From Foliimonas ilicis (GTDB lineage Bacteria; Pseudomonadota; Alphaproteobacteria; Rhizobiales; Rhizobiaceae), in NCBI RefSeq assembly GCF_039939195.1, contig NZ_JBDUUH010000009.1:185978-249977 (forward strand): 64,000 bases of DNA. Direction: 5' to 3'. A program made the translations under genes and the position numbers. The notes beneath the pieces were generated by a model. That model saw nothing but the letters and a program-made list of their open reading frames with translations, was not told where the DNA came from and searched no databases. Shown here piece by piece: positions 54,319 through 63,704 of the stretch (the stretch's first letter is position 1; the number at the start of each line of letters is the position of its first letter).

Positions 54319-55034
54319 GCGGGGCGATGGGGATCATGTCCGTGACACATTCGAGATTTGCTTTCGCCAGAACGGCACCAATAGTCGCCGTGCTTACCGC
54401 CGCACTCCTTTCCGGCTGCGCGAACCGCGACAGCATTCAGGTGGGGTCGATACCGGATGACTATCGCACCAACCATCCGATCGTGATTGCCGAGAAGGAT
54501 CAGGTTCTGGATCTGCCGGTCGCCGCAAGCGACAGAGGTATGACGCGCATGCAGCGCACTGCCTTGCAGGGTTTTTTCTCAGAATATGACAGAAGCGCCG
54601 CACCGGTTGTCAGCATCATGTCGCCATCCGGTGCGGCAAACGATGTGGCCGCTTCCCATGCAGCGCGCGACTTCGCAGCACTTGCCGCGAAAAGCGGTGT
54701 CCCGCGCGAACGTGTTGTTATGACGCAGTATCAGGCGCCGGCCGATGCAACTGCCGCGCCGATCCGCGTCGTCTACACGGCAATGAAAGCTCAGACCGGC
54801 CCTTGCGGCCGCTGGCCTTCCGACATTGCCGATACGACCGACAACAAGCACTACGCCAATTTCGGCTGCTCCTATCAGAACAACATGGCTGCACAGATCG
54901 CCAATCCGGCGGATTTGCTCGGACCGCGCAAGACGAGCGAAATCGACGCCACGAACCGCTCCGAAGTGATCGATGTCTATCGCGAGCGGGGGATTTCGGA
55001 CGAGTTCCTCGGCAATTCCGAAGTCAACTATTGA
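54315..55034 (+). CDS. cpaD: Tad pilus lipoprotein CpaD
   Basis: A 239-residue CpaD-family outer-membrane lipoprotein with lipobox LLSGC (Cys at about residue 35) and a C-terminal CpaD domain with the GPCGRWPSDIAD and NFGCSYQNNMAAQIANPADLLGPR motifs. It probably serves as a pilotin or stabiliser of the CpaC secretin. It overlaps cpaC by four bases. The start may be the third in-frame Met at 54336. Confidence 0.92.
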   Translation: MSGAMGIMSVTHSRFAFARTAPIVAVLTAALLSGCANRDSIQVGSIPDDYRTNHPIVIAEKDQVLDLPVAASDRGMTRMQRTALQGFFSEYDRSAAPVVSIMSPSGAANDVAASHAARDFAALAAKSGVPRERVVMTQYQAPADATAAPIRVVYTAMKAQTGPCGRWPSDIADTTDNKHYANFGCSYQNNMAAQIANPADLLGPRKTSEIDATNRSEVIDVYRERGISDEFLGNSEVNY

Positions 55035-55062
55035 TGCTGCCGCGAATTGAGGGCGGGCTAAA

Positions 55063-56340
55063 ATGAGCAATTTTGCATATCAGCCGACAGAGACGGATGA
55101 CAGCGCGCAGCAGGATGCCGCTGCGATGAACGCTCTGCGTCCCGTCCCGCGGATTTCCATACAGGCGTTTTGCGAGACGGAAGGCATTGCCGGGCCGATC
55201 GAGCGTGCGGCGGAAGATCGCCGTATGGCCAAGGCGCATCTGAAAGTGCACCGGGGCGGGATTGCTACGGCAATCGACTTCTATCAGAGCGCACCGACGC
55301 CAAATCTTATCATCGTGGAATCGCGCAGCGAACCGCGGCAATTGCTGGAGTCGCTGAAGCAGCTCGCTGAATATTGCGACCCGACTTCCAAGGTCGTCAT
55401 TGTCGGCCATTACAACGACATCGGCCTTTATCGCGAACTCATCCGCTCCGGCATATCCGAATACATCGTCGCGCCGATTGCGATGGTCGATATCATCAGC
55501 GTCATCTCGTCGATCTTCATCGATCCTGACGCGGAGCCGATCGGGCGTTCGATTGCTTTCATAGGAGCAAAGGGCGGCGTTGGTTCGTCGACCATGGCGC
55601 ACAACCTCGCCTGGAGCATGTCCACGCTGTTCAGTTCGGAGGTGATTGTTGCCGATCTCGATCTCGCTTTCGGCACCGCCAATATCAATTTCGATCAGGA
55701 CCCTGCGCAGGGTATCGCCGAGGCGGTATTTTCGCCGGAGCGCATCGATGAAGTCTATCTCGACCGGCTTCTGGCGCAATGCGCCGAACGGCTCTCGCTG
55801 CTCGCAGCGCCTTCGACGCTCGACCGCGTCTATGATTTTGCCGCCGACGCTTTCACGCAAATCATCGACACCGCCCAGCGCAGCGCACCGGTGATCGTAC
55901 TGGATGTGCCGCATATCTGGTCGGGCTGGAGCAAGAACACGCTGCTCAAGGCCGACGAAGTCGTCATTACGGCGACGCCGGAACTGGCCAATCTTCGCAA
56001 CACGAAAAACCTCGTGGACATGTTGAAAAAGCTGCGCCCGAACGACACTCCGCCAAAGCTCATCATCAATCAGGTCGGCATTCCCAAACGGCCCGAAATT
56101 TCGGCGGATGATTTTGCCGAGCCGATTGGCCTGACGCCAATGGCCGTCATCCCGTTCGACGCGCAGCTTTTCGGAAATGCGGCGAATAATGGCCGGATGC
56201 TCGGTGAAATGGACGCAAAGCATCCCACGGTTCAGATCGTCAGCGAGATCGCCCATGTCCTCACCGGGCGAAGCGAAATCAAGCTGAAGAAGAAGCCATC
56301 GCTCAACGCGATTCTTGAGCGGCTGAAAAAGAAGAAATGA
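55063..56340 (+). CDS. cpaE: Tad pilus localisation ATPase-like protein CpaE (TadZ)
   Basis: A 425-residue protein with a receiver-like N-terminal domain (about 40-145, without the usual phosphoacceptor pattern) and a MinD/ParA-type domain (about 160-410). The P-loop is GAKGGVGSSTMAHNLAW: the first lysine (Lys170) is kept, but the canonical second lysine is Ser175, as in other CpaE/TadZ proteins. These proteins mark the cell pole and recruit the pilus machinery. The Walker B region DVPHIWSGW is also atypical. cpaF follows after 29 bases. Confidence 0.93.
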   Translation: MSNFAYQPTETDDSAQQDAAAMNALRPVPRISIQAFCETEGIAGPIERAAEDRRMAKAHLKVHRGGIATAIDFYQSAPTPNLIIVESRSEPRQLLESLKQLAEYCDPTSKVVIVGHYNDIGLYRELIRSGISEYIVAPIAMVDIISVISSIFIDPDAEPIGRSIAFIGAKGGVGSSTMAHNLAWSMSTLFSSEVIVADLDLAFGTANINFDQDPAQGIAEAVFSPERIDEVYLDRLLAQCAERLSLLAAPSTLDRVYDFAADAFTQIIDTAQRSAPVIVLDVPHIWSGWSKNTLLKADEVVITATPELANLRNTKNLVDMLKKLRPNDTPPKLIINQVGIPKRPEISADDFAEPIGLTPMAVIPFDAQLFGNAANNGRMLGEMDAKHPTVQIVSEIAHVLTGRSEIKLKKKPSLNAILERLKKKK

Positions 56341-56369
56341 TCCTGCGTCAGCGGAATTGGTGAAACGGC

Positions 56370-57857
56370 ATGTTCGGTAAAAGAGGCAACGATCAGGATA
56401 GCCGGGCGCCCGTTTTTCGCCCGCCAGCGGCGGCGACTGCTGTTGCAACGCCGCCAGCACCGCATGCGGCTGATGAACGGCTGGTAGAACCTGCCGCATC
56501 TCAACCTGCACGCAGGGCAGTCGAAGCTCCGCCGCTCGCCCCGGAGCCGCGTCGTGGCGGCGCGCGCGAGCGCTCGGAAGCCTATTACGACACCAAAAGC
56601 CAGGTCTTTTCCGCCCTTATTGACACGATCGATCTGACGCAGCTTGCAAAGCTCGATGCAGACAGCGCGCGCGAAGAAATTCGCGACATCGTCAACGACA
56701 TTATCGCGATCAAGAATTTCGCGATGACGATCGCCGAGCAGGAAGAACTGCTCGAGGACATCTGCAACGACGTTCTGGGCTACGGACCGCTCGAACCTCT
56801 GCTGGCGCGCGACGACATCGCCGACATCATGGTCAATGGCGCAAAGCAGGTGTTCATTGAAGTGAACGGCAAGGTCGAACAGACCGGCATTCGTTTTCGC
56901 GACAACCAGCAGCTTTTGAACATCTGCCAGCGCATCGTCAGCCAGGTCGGCCGCCGCGTCGATGAATCATCGCCCATATGCGATGCGCGCTTGCCTGATG
57001 GTTCGCGTGTGAACGTCATTGCGCCGCCGCTTTCCATCGACGGTGCCACCCTGACGATCCGTAAATTCAGGAAGGACAAGCTGACGCTCGACCAGCTCGT
57101 CCGCTTCGGCGCGATCTCGCCGGAGGGTGCGGAAATCCTCAAAATCATCGGGCGCGTTCGCTGCAACATCGTCATTTCCGGCGGCACCGGTTCCGGCAAG
57201 ACGACGCTTTTGAACTGCCTGACCAACTATATCGACCGCGACGAACGCATCATCACCTGCGAAGACTCTGCCGAATTGCAGCTTCAGCAGCCGCATGTTG
57301 TGCGCCTAGAAACCCGCCCGCCCAATCTGGAAGGCGAGGGCGAAGTGACGATGCGCGATCTGGTCAAGAACTGCCTGCGCATGCGCCCCGAGCGGATCAT
57401 CGTCGGCGAAGTGCGCGGACCCGAAGTGTTCGATCTGCTTCAGGCGATGAACACCGGCCATGATGGCTCGATGGGCACGATCCACTCCAACAGCCCGCGC
57501 GAATGTTTGAACCGTATCGAATCCATGATCGCCATGGGCGGTTTTTCGCTTCCGCAGAAAACCGTGCGCGAAACCATCGTCGGCTCGGTGGACATCATCA
57601 TTCAGGCCGCGCGTCTGCGCGACGGCTCGCGCCGCATCACGCATGTTACCGAAGTGATCGGCATGGAAGGCGATGTCATCATCACGCAGGACCTTCTTCT
57701 CTACGACATCAAGGGAGAGGACGCTTCGGGCAAGCTGATCGGCAAGCATGTTTCGACAGGCATAGGGCGCCCGCATTTCTGGGATCGGGCGCGCTATTAC
57801 AATGAAGAACAGCGCCTGGCGACTGTTCTGGAAGCCATGGAAAAGCAGGTCGATTGA
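56370..57857 (+). CDS. cpaF: Tad pilus secretion ATPase CpaF (TadA)
   Basis: A 495-residue type II/IV secretion ATPase. A proline- and alanine-rich N-terminus (about 10-75) precedes the conserved core, with Walker A ISGGTGSGKTTLLN (Lys277), an Asp box with glutamates around TCEDSAELQLQ, Walker B IIVGEVRGPEVFD and the His box GHDGSMGTIHSNS. The hexameric enzyme drives pilus extension and possibly retraction from the cytoplasm. It is followed by tadB after 21 bases. Confidence 0.96.
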   Translation: MFGKRGNDQDSRAPVFRPPAAATAVATPPAPHAADERLVEPAASQPARRAVEAPPLAPEPRRGGARERSEAYYDTKSQVFSALIDTIDLTQLAKLDADSAREEIRDIVNDIIAIKNFAMTIAEQEELLEDICNDVLGYGPLEPLLARDDIADIMVNGAKQVFIEVNGKVEQTGIRFRDNQQLLNICQRIVSQVGRRVDESSPICDARLPDGSRVNVIAPPLSIDGATLTIRKFRKDKLTLDQLVRFGAISPEGAEILKIIGRVRCNIVISGGTGSGKTTLLNCLTNYIDRDERIITCEDSAELQLQQPHVVRLETRPPNLEGEGEVTMRDLVKNCLRMRPERIIVGEVRGPEVFDLLQAMNTGHDGSMGTIHSNSPRECLNRIESMIAMGGFSLPQKTVRETIVGSVDIIIQAARLRDGSRRITHVTEVIGMEGDVIITQDLLLYDIKGEDASGKLIGKHVSTGIGRPHFWDRARYYNEEQRLATVLEAMEKQVD

Positions 57858-57878
57858 TGACCGGAGGCATGCACGCCC

Positions 57879-58892
57879 ATGTTCGGAATTGATACCACGC
57901 TGATCCTTTTCATTCTGCTTGCCGGTGGCAGCGCGGGTGCCATCGCCTATGCACTTTTGTTCAACAGGCTGGCCAGCGAAAAGAAGGTCGAAAAGCGCTT
58001 CCAGACGATAAAAAGCGCTGAAACTGACGGATCAGTCGTGAAAGCATCGCGCGACCGGCTGGCCGAGGCGACCAGGCGGCGCAAGTCAGTTCAGGACACG
58101 CTGAAGGACATAGACGACAAGCACAAGGCGAATGACAAGCACGTCCGCAAGCCGCCGCTGAAGATCCAGCTTAGGCAAGCCGGTATCCAGATCACCATGC
58201 AGCGCTTCTACCTCTATTCGGTGATCGGCGGGGTGGCGCTGACCTTGATCGCATTTATCCTTGGAGCGCCGACGCTCATTCTTCCAGGCGTCCTGATCGT
58301 TGGTGGTCTCGGCGTGCCGCGCTGGGTCGTGTCCTTCATCCGGGCGCGCCGCGTGAAAGCGTTCCTCAAGGAATTTCCGAACGCGCTGGACGTCATCGTG
58401 CGTGCGGTCAAATCCGGCCTGCCTTTGAATGACGGCATTCGGCTGATCGCAAACGAATCCGCCGAGCCGGTCCGCACCGAATTCCGCCGCATCGTGGATG
58501 CGCAACAGGCAGGCATTTCCATTCCCGATGCCGCAATGCGCATGAGCGAGACGATGCCTTGCCCGGAAGCCGGCTTCTTCGGCATCGTCATTCAAATTCA
58601 GCAGCAGGCCGGCGGCAATCTTTCCGAGGCGCTGGGCAATCTTTCGCGCGTGCTTCGCGACCGCAAGAAGATGAAGGCCAAGGTACAGGCGCTTTCCATG
58701 GAAGCGAAGGCATCCGCCGCCATTATCGGCGCATTGCCGTTCATCGTCGCCATCATGGTCTACCTGTCGAGCCCCAACTACATCACCCCGCTTTTCGTGA
58801 CGAGTACGGGGCATCTGATACTGGGCATATCGCTTGTCTGGATGTCTATCGGCATCCTCGTCATGCGCAACATGATCAATTTCGAGGTCTAG
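57879..58892 (+). CDS. tadB: Tad pilus platform protein TadB
   Basis: A 337-residue GspF-family membrane protein. It has an N-terminal membrane helix (about 5-28), a basic cytoplasmic stretch, a helix pair around 108-150 and two further helices at the C-terminus. The T2SSF domain is about 180-305 (FPNALDVIVRAVKSGLPLNDGI). Together with TadC it forms the inner-membrane platform that couples CpaF to pilin assembly. ATG 57879 follows GGAGG. tadC follows after 7 bases. Confidence 0.93.
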   Translation: MFGIDTTLILFILLAGGSAGAIAYALLFNRLASEKKVEKRFQTIKSAETDGSVVKASRDRLAEATRRRKSVQDTLKDIDDKHKANDKHVRKPPLKIQLRQAGIQITMQRFYLYSVIGGVALTLIAFILGAPTLILPGVLIVGGLGVPRWVVSFIRARRVKAFLKEFPNALDVIVRAVKSGLPLNDGIRLIANESAEPVRTEFRRIVDAQQAGISIPDAAMRMSETMPCPEAGFFGIVIQIQQQAGGNLSEALGNLSRVLRDRKKMKAKVQALSMEAKASAAIIGALPFIVAIMVYLSSPNYITPLFVTSTGHLILGISLVWMSIGILVMRNMINFEV

Positions 58893-58899
58893 GCGCGAC

Positions 58900-59889
58900 A
58901 TGACCGATCAGGTTTTCAAATCCCTCACCGACCCATCCTTTCTGATCGCGTTGCTGGTCGCGATTGCGGTGTTCGCGGCGGTTTTCACGGCGCTGCCTGC
59001 TTTCGGCGGAAACCCTTTGAAAGCCCGCATGAAATCCGTCGCGCTGGAGCGTGATGAACTGCGTGCGCAGCAGCGCGCAAGGCTTGCTGCCGAAACCGAG
59101 CGGCGTCGCCGCGGCCTTCGCGAACAAGAATCCATCGGCATGCGCAACATCGTCGAAAAGCTCGATCTTCGGCGCGCTCTGGCGGACGACGCGACGCTGC
59201 TGAAGCTGAAAGTCGCGGGTTTTCGCGGCCAGAACCCGCTGACCAAGTTTCTGTTCTTCCGCCTTGTTTTGCCCTTCGTTGGTCTGGCACTGGCGCTTTT
59301 CTATATTCTCGTATTGGGCGGTCTGGCTGAAAAGCCGATTTTCATGAAGATTTTCGCCTGCATTCTTGCCGCTTACGCGGGCTTTTATGCACCGATCATC
59401 TATGTCAGCAACCGTGCGACAAAGCGTAAGAAGTCCATTCAGGCCGCCTGGCCGGACGCGCTCGATCTGATGCTGATCTGCGTGGAATCCGGCATGTCGA
59501 CCGAAGCTGCGATCCGCAAGGTCGCCGACGAAATCGGTCGCCAGTCCGTGGAACTCGCAGGCGAGCTGATTTTGACCAACGCCGAGCTTTCCTACCTTCA
59601 GGAACGCCGTCAGGCCTATGAGAACCTCGCATCCCGTACCGGTCTGGATTCGGTGAAGTCCGTCTGCCAGGCGCTCATTCAGGCTGAGCGTTACGGCACG
59701 CCGATCGCGCAGGCGCTGCGCGTTCTGGCCAATGAAAGCCGCGAGATGCGGCTGAACGAGGCGGAAAAGAAAGCCGCAGCACTGCCGCCAAAACTCACCG
59801 TGCCGATGATCCTGTTTTTTCTGCCGGTTTTGTTTGCGGTTATTCTTGGACCGGCGGGGATTACCATCAGCGAACGCGGGGTGTTCTAA
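58900..59889 (+). CDS. tadC: Tad pilus platform protein TadC
   Basis: A 329-residue T2SSF-family protein with an N-terminal helix (about 10-32), a charged cytoplasmic segment and membrane helices near 115-155 and 300-320. The T2SSF core is about 180-305 (AWPDALDLMLICVESGMSTEAAI). It pairs with TadB in the pilus platform. It is the last plus-strand gene of the operon; a repeat element begins right after its stop. Confidence 0.93.
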   Translation: MTDQVFKSLTDPSFLIALLVAIAVFAAVFTALPAFGGNPLKARMKSVALERDELRAQQRARLAAETERRRRGLREQESIGMRNIVEKLDLRRALADDATLLKLKVAGFRGQNPLTKFLFFRLVLPFVGLALALFYILVLGGLAEKPIFMKIFACILAAYAGFYAPIIYVSNRATKRKKSIQAAWPDALDLMLICVESGMSTEAAIRKVADEIGRQSVELAGELILTNAELSYLQERRQAYENLASRTGLDSVKSVCQALIQAERYGTPIAQALRVLANESREMRLNEAEKKAAALPPKLTVPMILFFLPVLFAVILGPAGITISERGVF

Positions 59890-59918
59890 AGCGTTCCTGT
59901 TTTGATGGAATCGCGAGG

Positions 59919-60078
59919 CACCCCCCTCTGCCCTGCCGGGCATCTCCCCCTCAAGGGGGGAGATTGGCTGACACAACTTTCTACTTTCATTCTGCAGCAT
60001 CGGTAATTGGTGCCAGCGTTCATGACGGGATAATCTCCCCCCTTGAGGGGGAGATGCCCGGCAGGGCAGAGGGGGGTG
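59919..60078. repeat. MITE-like palindromic repeat, copy 2
   Basis: The 46-bp arms at 59919-59964 and 60033-60078 are inverted copies around a 68-bp spacer. The spacer matches the reverse complement of the spacer of copy 3 over most of its length (for example TGGCTGACAC and ATTGGTGCC). Homology with copy 3 continues for about 30 bp outside both arms (GTTTTGATGG on the left, GCCCCGC on the right). Together they fill the whole tadC-tadD gap between two convergent genes. Confidence 0.92.
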
Positions 60079-60119
60079 CTGCCCCGCACGCGCTTCTGTT
60101 TGAAAATGAAAAAACCAGC

Positions 60120-60938
60120 TCAATTAGCCGCTTTTTTGTCTTCGTCCTTGATCTGGCTCCAGCTATTTTGCTGCGCCAGCATGTTGCGAAGATAGGCCAC
60201 ATTGGCCTGCGCCTGATCGGGTGAGAGCTCTTGCCGCGCGATCTGCTCGGCTTCAGGGAAGCGCCCCTGCAGACCGACCACCAACGCCAGATTCTGGCGG
60301 ACGCGGCTGTCAGCGCCCGGTGCCTGTGCGGCGGAGCGCATATAGGTTTCGGCGGATTTCAGATCGCCTTCGAGCAGATAGGACATGCCGAGATTGGAGA
60401 TGACGGAAGGCTCGTTCGGCTTCAGATCCATCGCCTTGCGGTAAAGCTGGCGCGCCTCACCGGTCTGGCCGATCTGGTCGAGGATCGCGCCTTCTGCCGA
60501 AACCAGCTTCCAGTCCGGATATTCAGGGGTCTGCGCACGGCGGATTGCATCGAGCGCCGGTTCGAACTGGCCGACGCTGGCCAGCGATTTTCCGTATGCG
60601 GCAAGCACTTCACGATCCTGGGGGTGGATGATCGCGGTCTTGCGCATCACGGCCAGTGCCTGATCCGACTTCCCGTCCATCTGGAGCACGCTTGCGTAAC
60701 GCAACGCCGTGGATTTGTTCTTGGGGTCCGAAGCGTAGGACCTGCCGAGTGATGCGGATGCGCCGTTGAGCTCTGACGATGACATCTGGTCGACCGCCTT
60801 GCTCGACCCGCGCGAGATCGAGCCGGTGATTTCACGGCTGACGGACGAGCACCCGGCAACCCCTGCCGCAAGCGCCAGCAGGAAAACGCCAGACAATAGC
60901 CGTTTTCCCGTTGTTTTCATCAGGCTGTTGGTCAACAT
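60120..60938 (-). CDS. tadD: Tad pilus lipoprotein with TPR repeats, TadD
   Basis: A 272-residue lipoprotein (lipobox AGVAGC, Cys at about residue 30) with four to five tetratricopeptide repeats between about 75 and 245, such as ALRYASVLQMDGKSDQALAV and LGMSYLLEGDLKSAETYMR. TadD is a periplasm-facing or outer-membrane pilotin needed for the Tad secretin. It is convergent with tadC across the repeat. ATG 60938 is used; the Met at 60920 is an alternative start. Confidence 0.9.
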   Translation of the reverse strand: MLTNSLMKTTGKRLLSGVFLLALAAGVAGCSSVSREITGSISRGSSKAVDQMSSSELNGASASLGRSYASDPKNKSTALRYASVLQMDGKSDQALAVMRKTAIIHPQDREVLAAYGKSLASVGQFEPALDAIRRAQTPEYPDWKLVSAEGAILDQIGQTGEARQLYRKAMDLKPNEPSVISNLGMSYLLEGDLKSAETYMRSAAQAPGADSRVRQNLALVVGLQGRFPEAEQIARQELSPDQAQANVAYLRNMLAQQNSWSQIKDEDKKAAN

Positions 60939-61068
60939 TTGCGCCCGTCTCCATCGCCAAAACGGCTATACCCCGTCTTGAAGAAATATTCTGTTAACCC
61001 TAACGGATCGTTAAAATCCGTTGCTGCCCGAACTGCCTTTACGCTTAAAACAAAAGGAATTGCCTGAA

Positions 61069-62430
61069 ATGCCCGTGGAATTTGCGAAAACGAAAAGTGC
61101 GGCGTCGCGGCCGATTTATCTGATTGCAAAAGGCGATCTCGAAGGGGCCGGTTTGCCCGATGCTGCGCGCGGTTGGGCAGATGCAAACGGGTTTTCAGGC
61201 GATGCAGGGGCAACGCTGATCGTGCCGGGCGAGGATGGCTCGATCTCATCGGCCTTGTTCGGCATTGGCGACGGGTCCGCTTTGATCACCGGACATCTCG
61301 GAAAATCGCTACCGGCAGGCGACTGGCATTTTGAGAATTCGCCGTCGAATCCTGAGCTTTCCTCCCTCGCAATTGCGATGGGCGCTTATGTTTTCACGCG
61401 TTACGGCAAAAAACCGGGCAAGGATTTGCGATTTTCGGTGCCGGAAGGCGTGAATATCGAACGTGCCGCGCAAATCGTTGAAGGCGTTTTTCTGGCCCGC
61501 GATCTGGTCAACACACCAACAAACGACATGGGGCCGGATGCGCTGGAAGCCGCGGTTCGCGCATTGGCCAAGCGTCACAAGGCCGAAATCAGCGTGATCA
61601 AGGGAGACGCGCTGCTAAGCGAGAACTTCCCCATGATCCACGCCGTCGGCCGCGCCTCGGTCGAAGCGCCACGCCTGATCGATCTGCGCTGGGGCGATGC
61701 TTCTGCGCCGAAGGTAACGCTGGTCGGCAAGGGCGTCTGCTTCGACACGGGCGGGCTGGACATCAAACCGGCGAGCGGAATGCTCCTGATGAAAAAGGAC
61801 ATGGGCGGCGCTGCCAATGTGCTCGGCCTTGCGTCCATCATCATGGCGTCCGGGTTGAAAGTTCGTCTGCGCGTGCTGATCCCGGCGGTCGAAAACTCCA
61901 TCTCCGGCAATGCGTTCCGCCCCGGCGACGTCTTGCAGAGCCGCAAAGGCCTGACCGTCGAGATCGGCAACACGGATGCCGAGGGCAGGCTTGTTCTGGC
62001 GGATGCTCTGGCGTTGGCCGACGAAGAAGAGCCGGCGCTGCTCATCGATATGGCGACGCTTACCGGGGCCGCCCGCGTAGCCCTTGGGCCGGATTTGCCG
62101 CCCTTCTACACCGATGATGATGCTCTCGCATCCGAGATCGCGAACGCATCGGCTGACGTGGACGACCCGCTGTGGCGCATGCCGCTCTGGAAGCCCTATT
62201 CGGCAAAGCTTTCGTCCAGAATTGCCGATCTCAACAATGTCACGACGGATGGTTTTGCGGGATCGATCACGGCAGCGCTTTTCCTGCGCCGGTTTGTCGA
62301 GAAGACGCAAAGCTGGGCGCATTTCGATATTTTTGCATGGAATCCGGCAGATCGTCCGCACGGACCGGCTGGCGGCGAAGCGCAGGGCATACGCGCTTTG
62401 GAAAGGCTGATCGCCTCGCGCTATTCGTAA
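61069..62430 (+). CDS. leucyl aminopeptidase family protein (M17)
   Basis: A 453-residue M17 peptidase. The metal- and substrate-site motifs are GKGVCFDTGGLDIKPASGM, MLLMKKDMGGAA and NTDAEGRL (Asn301). The enzyme cleaves N-terminal residues from peptides in the cytoplasm with two divalent metals. ATG 61069 is chosen because AAAGGAATTG precedes it and the upstream 16 residues are not typical. It is shorter than PepA (about 500 residues), as in many alphaproteobacterial paralogues, so the symbol is withheld. Confidence 0.93.
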   Translation: MPVEFAKTKSAASRPIYLIAKGDLEGAGLPDAARGWADANGFSGDAGATLIVPGEDGSISSALFGIGDGSALITGHLGKSLPAGDWHFENSPSNPELSSLAIAMGAYVFTRYGKKPGKDLRFSVPEGVNIERAAQIVEGVFLARDLVNTPTNDMGPDALEAAVRALAKRHKAEISVIKGDALLSENFPMIHAVGRASVEAPRLIDLRWGDASAPKVTLVGKGVCFDTGGLDIKPASGMLLMKKDMGGAANVLGLASIIMASGLKVRLRVLIPAVENSISGNAFRPGDVLQSRKGLTVEIGNTDAEGRLVLADALALADEEEPALLIDMATLTGAARVALGPDLPPFYTDDDALASEIANASADVDDPLWRMPLWKPYSAKLSSRIADLNNVTTDGFAGSITAALFLRRFVEKTQSWAHFDIFAWNPADRPHGPAGGEAQGIRALERLIASRYS

Positions 62431-62477
62431 AGGCTCATTGAAACGGAACCGAAACGATTTTGCTGTAGACAGGGCGC

Positions 62478-62828
62478 ATGGCAATCGTGATGCGTCCCAG
62501 TCAGGCATTGCGGCTCTGGCAGCAGGTGGTGCTTTCGGAGGTGCATGAGCATGCGCACGATTTGACGACGCGTCAGCTTGCGATCCTGCTGACCATCTAT
62601 CTCGACCCGCCGCCGCACACGGTTCGCGGTCTGGCTGCCCGACTTAATGTGACCAAGCCCGTAATCACCCGCGCGCTCGATACGATGGGTGCCTTGAACC
62701 TCGTGTCGCGGCATCGCGATACGCTCGACAAACGCAACGTCATTATCCGCCGCACGGTGGAAGGCGCGCTTTATGTCGAGAAATTTGGTGATACCATCAT
62801 CGCCAAGGGAATGGAGTTGCCGATTTGA
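62478..62828 (+). CDS. MarR-family transcriptional regulator
   Basis: A 116-residue protein with a winged helix-turn-helix (about 28-95: LTTRQLAILLTIYL, then VRGLAARLNVTKPVITRALD and the wing VSRHRDTLDKRNVIIRRT). This is a short MarR-type regulator. The effector is unknown. The stop overlaps the TTG start of the NlpC/P60 gene by four bases, so regulator and cell-wall hydrolase are translationally coupled. ATG 62490 is an alternative start. Confidence 0.82.
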   Translation: MAIVMRPSQALRLWQQVVLSEVHEHAHDLTTRQLAILLTIYLDPPPHTVRGLAARLNVTKPVITRALDTMGALNLVSRHRDTLDKRNVIIRRTVEGALYVEKFGDTIIAKGMELPI

Positions 62829-63676
62829 ACACAAGCGATGCGCGATTGCATGCCTATAGGCCAGACCTCGCCGATGCGCGCCTGAAAGGTGAAATCGCAT
62901 CGCCACAATTCGTCGAGGGACGCAAGGCTTGCATTGCCGTGCCTCTGGCTGATCTGCGCGCCGCACCGCGCCCGGATTCCGGCGTGAACTCGCAGCTTCT
63001 TTTCGGCGAAGAAGTGCTGGTTTTCGAAGATGCCGATGGCTGGGCGTGGGTGCAGTCGCAGACGGATGGCTATGTCGGTTATGTCTCCGACAACACGATC
63101 TCGACGCATAATGCGGATGCGACCCACGTCGTCACCGCGCCGCGAACCTTTGTCTATCCCGGCCCCGATCTGAAAAAGCCGCGAACTGCCGAGCTTTCGA
63201 TGGGCTCGCTGGTCAGCGTCTCCGACTTCGTTGAGGCGCGGGGCACGCTCTATGCGGTTCTGACTTCGGGCGAGGCGGTGATTGCGAAGCATCTGGCTCC
63301 TGTCGGTGATGCTAAGGACGATTACGTTTCGGTTGCCGAAACTCTGCTTTACACGCCCTATCTCTGGGGCGGCGCGTCAGCTTTCGGTATTGATTGTTCA
63401 GGGCTGGTCCAGCTTTCCATGCGGATGGCTGGTCGCCATGTCCTGCGCGATTCCGATATGCAGGCGGCAAGCATTGGCGAAGTGCTTGATCCGGGCGCGG
63501 GGCTGAAGCGTGGCGATCTCGTGTTTTGGAAAGGTCATGTCTCGATCATGACCGACGCCAAGACGATGATCCATGCCAATGGCCACACAATGGACGTTTC
63601 GCGTGAGGGTTTGGCTGAGGCCATCGAGCGTATCGGTTATCTCTATGGGCAGCCGACAGGTTACAGGCGGCCTTAG
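62825..63676 (+). CDS. NlpC/P60 (C40) cell-wall hydrolase with SH3 domains
   Basis: A 283-residue protein. Two SH3-like domains (about 35-90 and 100-155) are followed by a C40 peptidase domain with Cys191 in GIDCSGLVQ, His238 in KGHVSIM and His250 in HANGHTM as the catalytic set. It should cut peptide stems of peptidoglycan. No signal peptide is visible, so it may be a cytoplasmic recycling enzyme or use another export route. It begins with TTG 62825, coupled to the MarR gene, with GGAG 11 bases upstream; no ATG fits. Confidence 0.88.
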   Translation: MNTSDARLHAYRPDLADARLKGEIASPQFVEGRKACIAVPLADLRAAPRPDSGVNSQLLFGEEVLVFEDADGWAWVQSQTDGYVGYVSDNTISTHNADATHVVTAPRTFVYPGPDLKKPRTAELSMGSLVSVSDFVEARGTLYAVLTSGEAVIAKHLAPVGDAKDDYVSVAETLLYTPYLWGGASAFGIDCSGLVQLSMRMAGRHVLRDSDMQAASIGEVLDPGAGLKRGDLVFWKGHVSIMTDAKTMIHANGHTMDVSREGLAEAIERIGYLYGQPTGYRRP

Positions 63677-63704
63677 CGGTTCTTGTTGTGATGGCGTCAA
63701 GAGG

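Noticed and set aside
55024..56511. 495-codon antisense frame over cpaE
   Set aside because: Shadow; cpaE has full family motifs and fits the operon.
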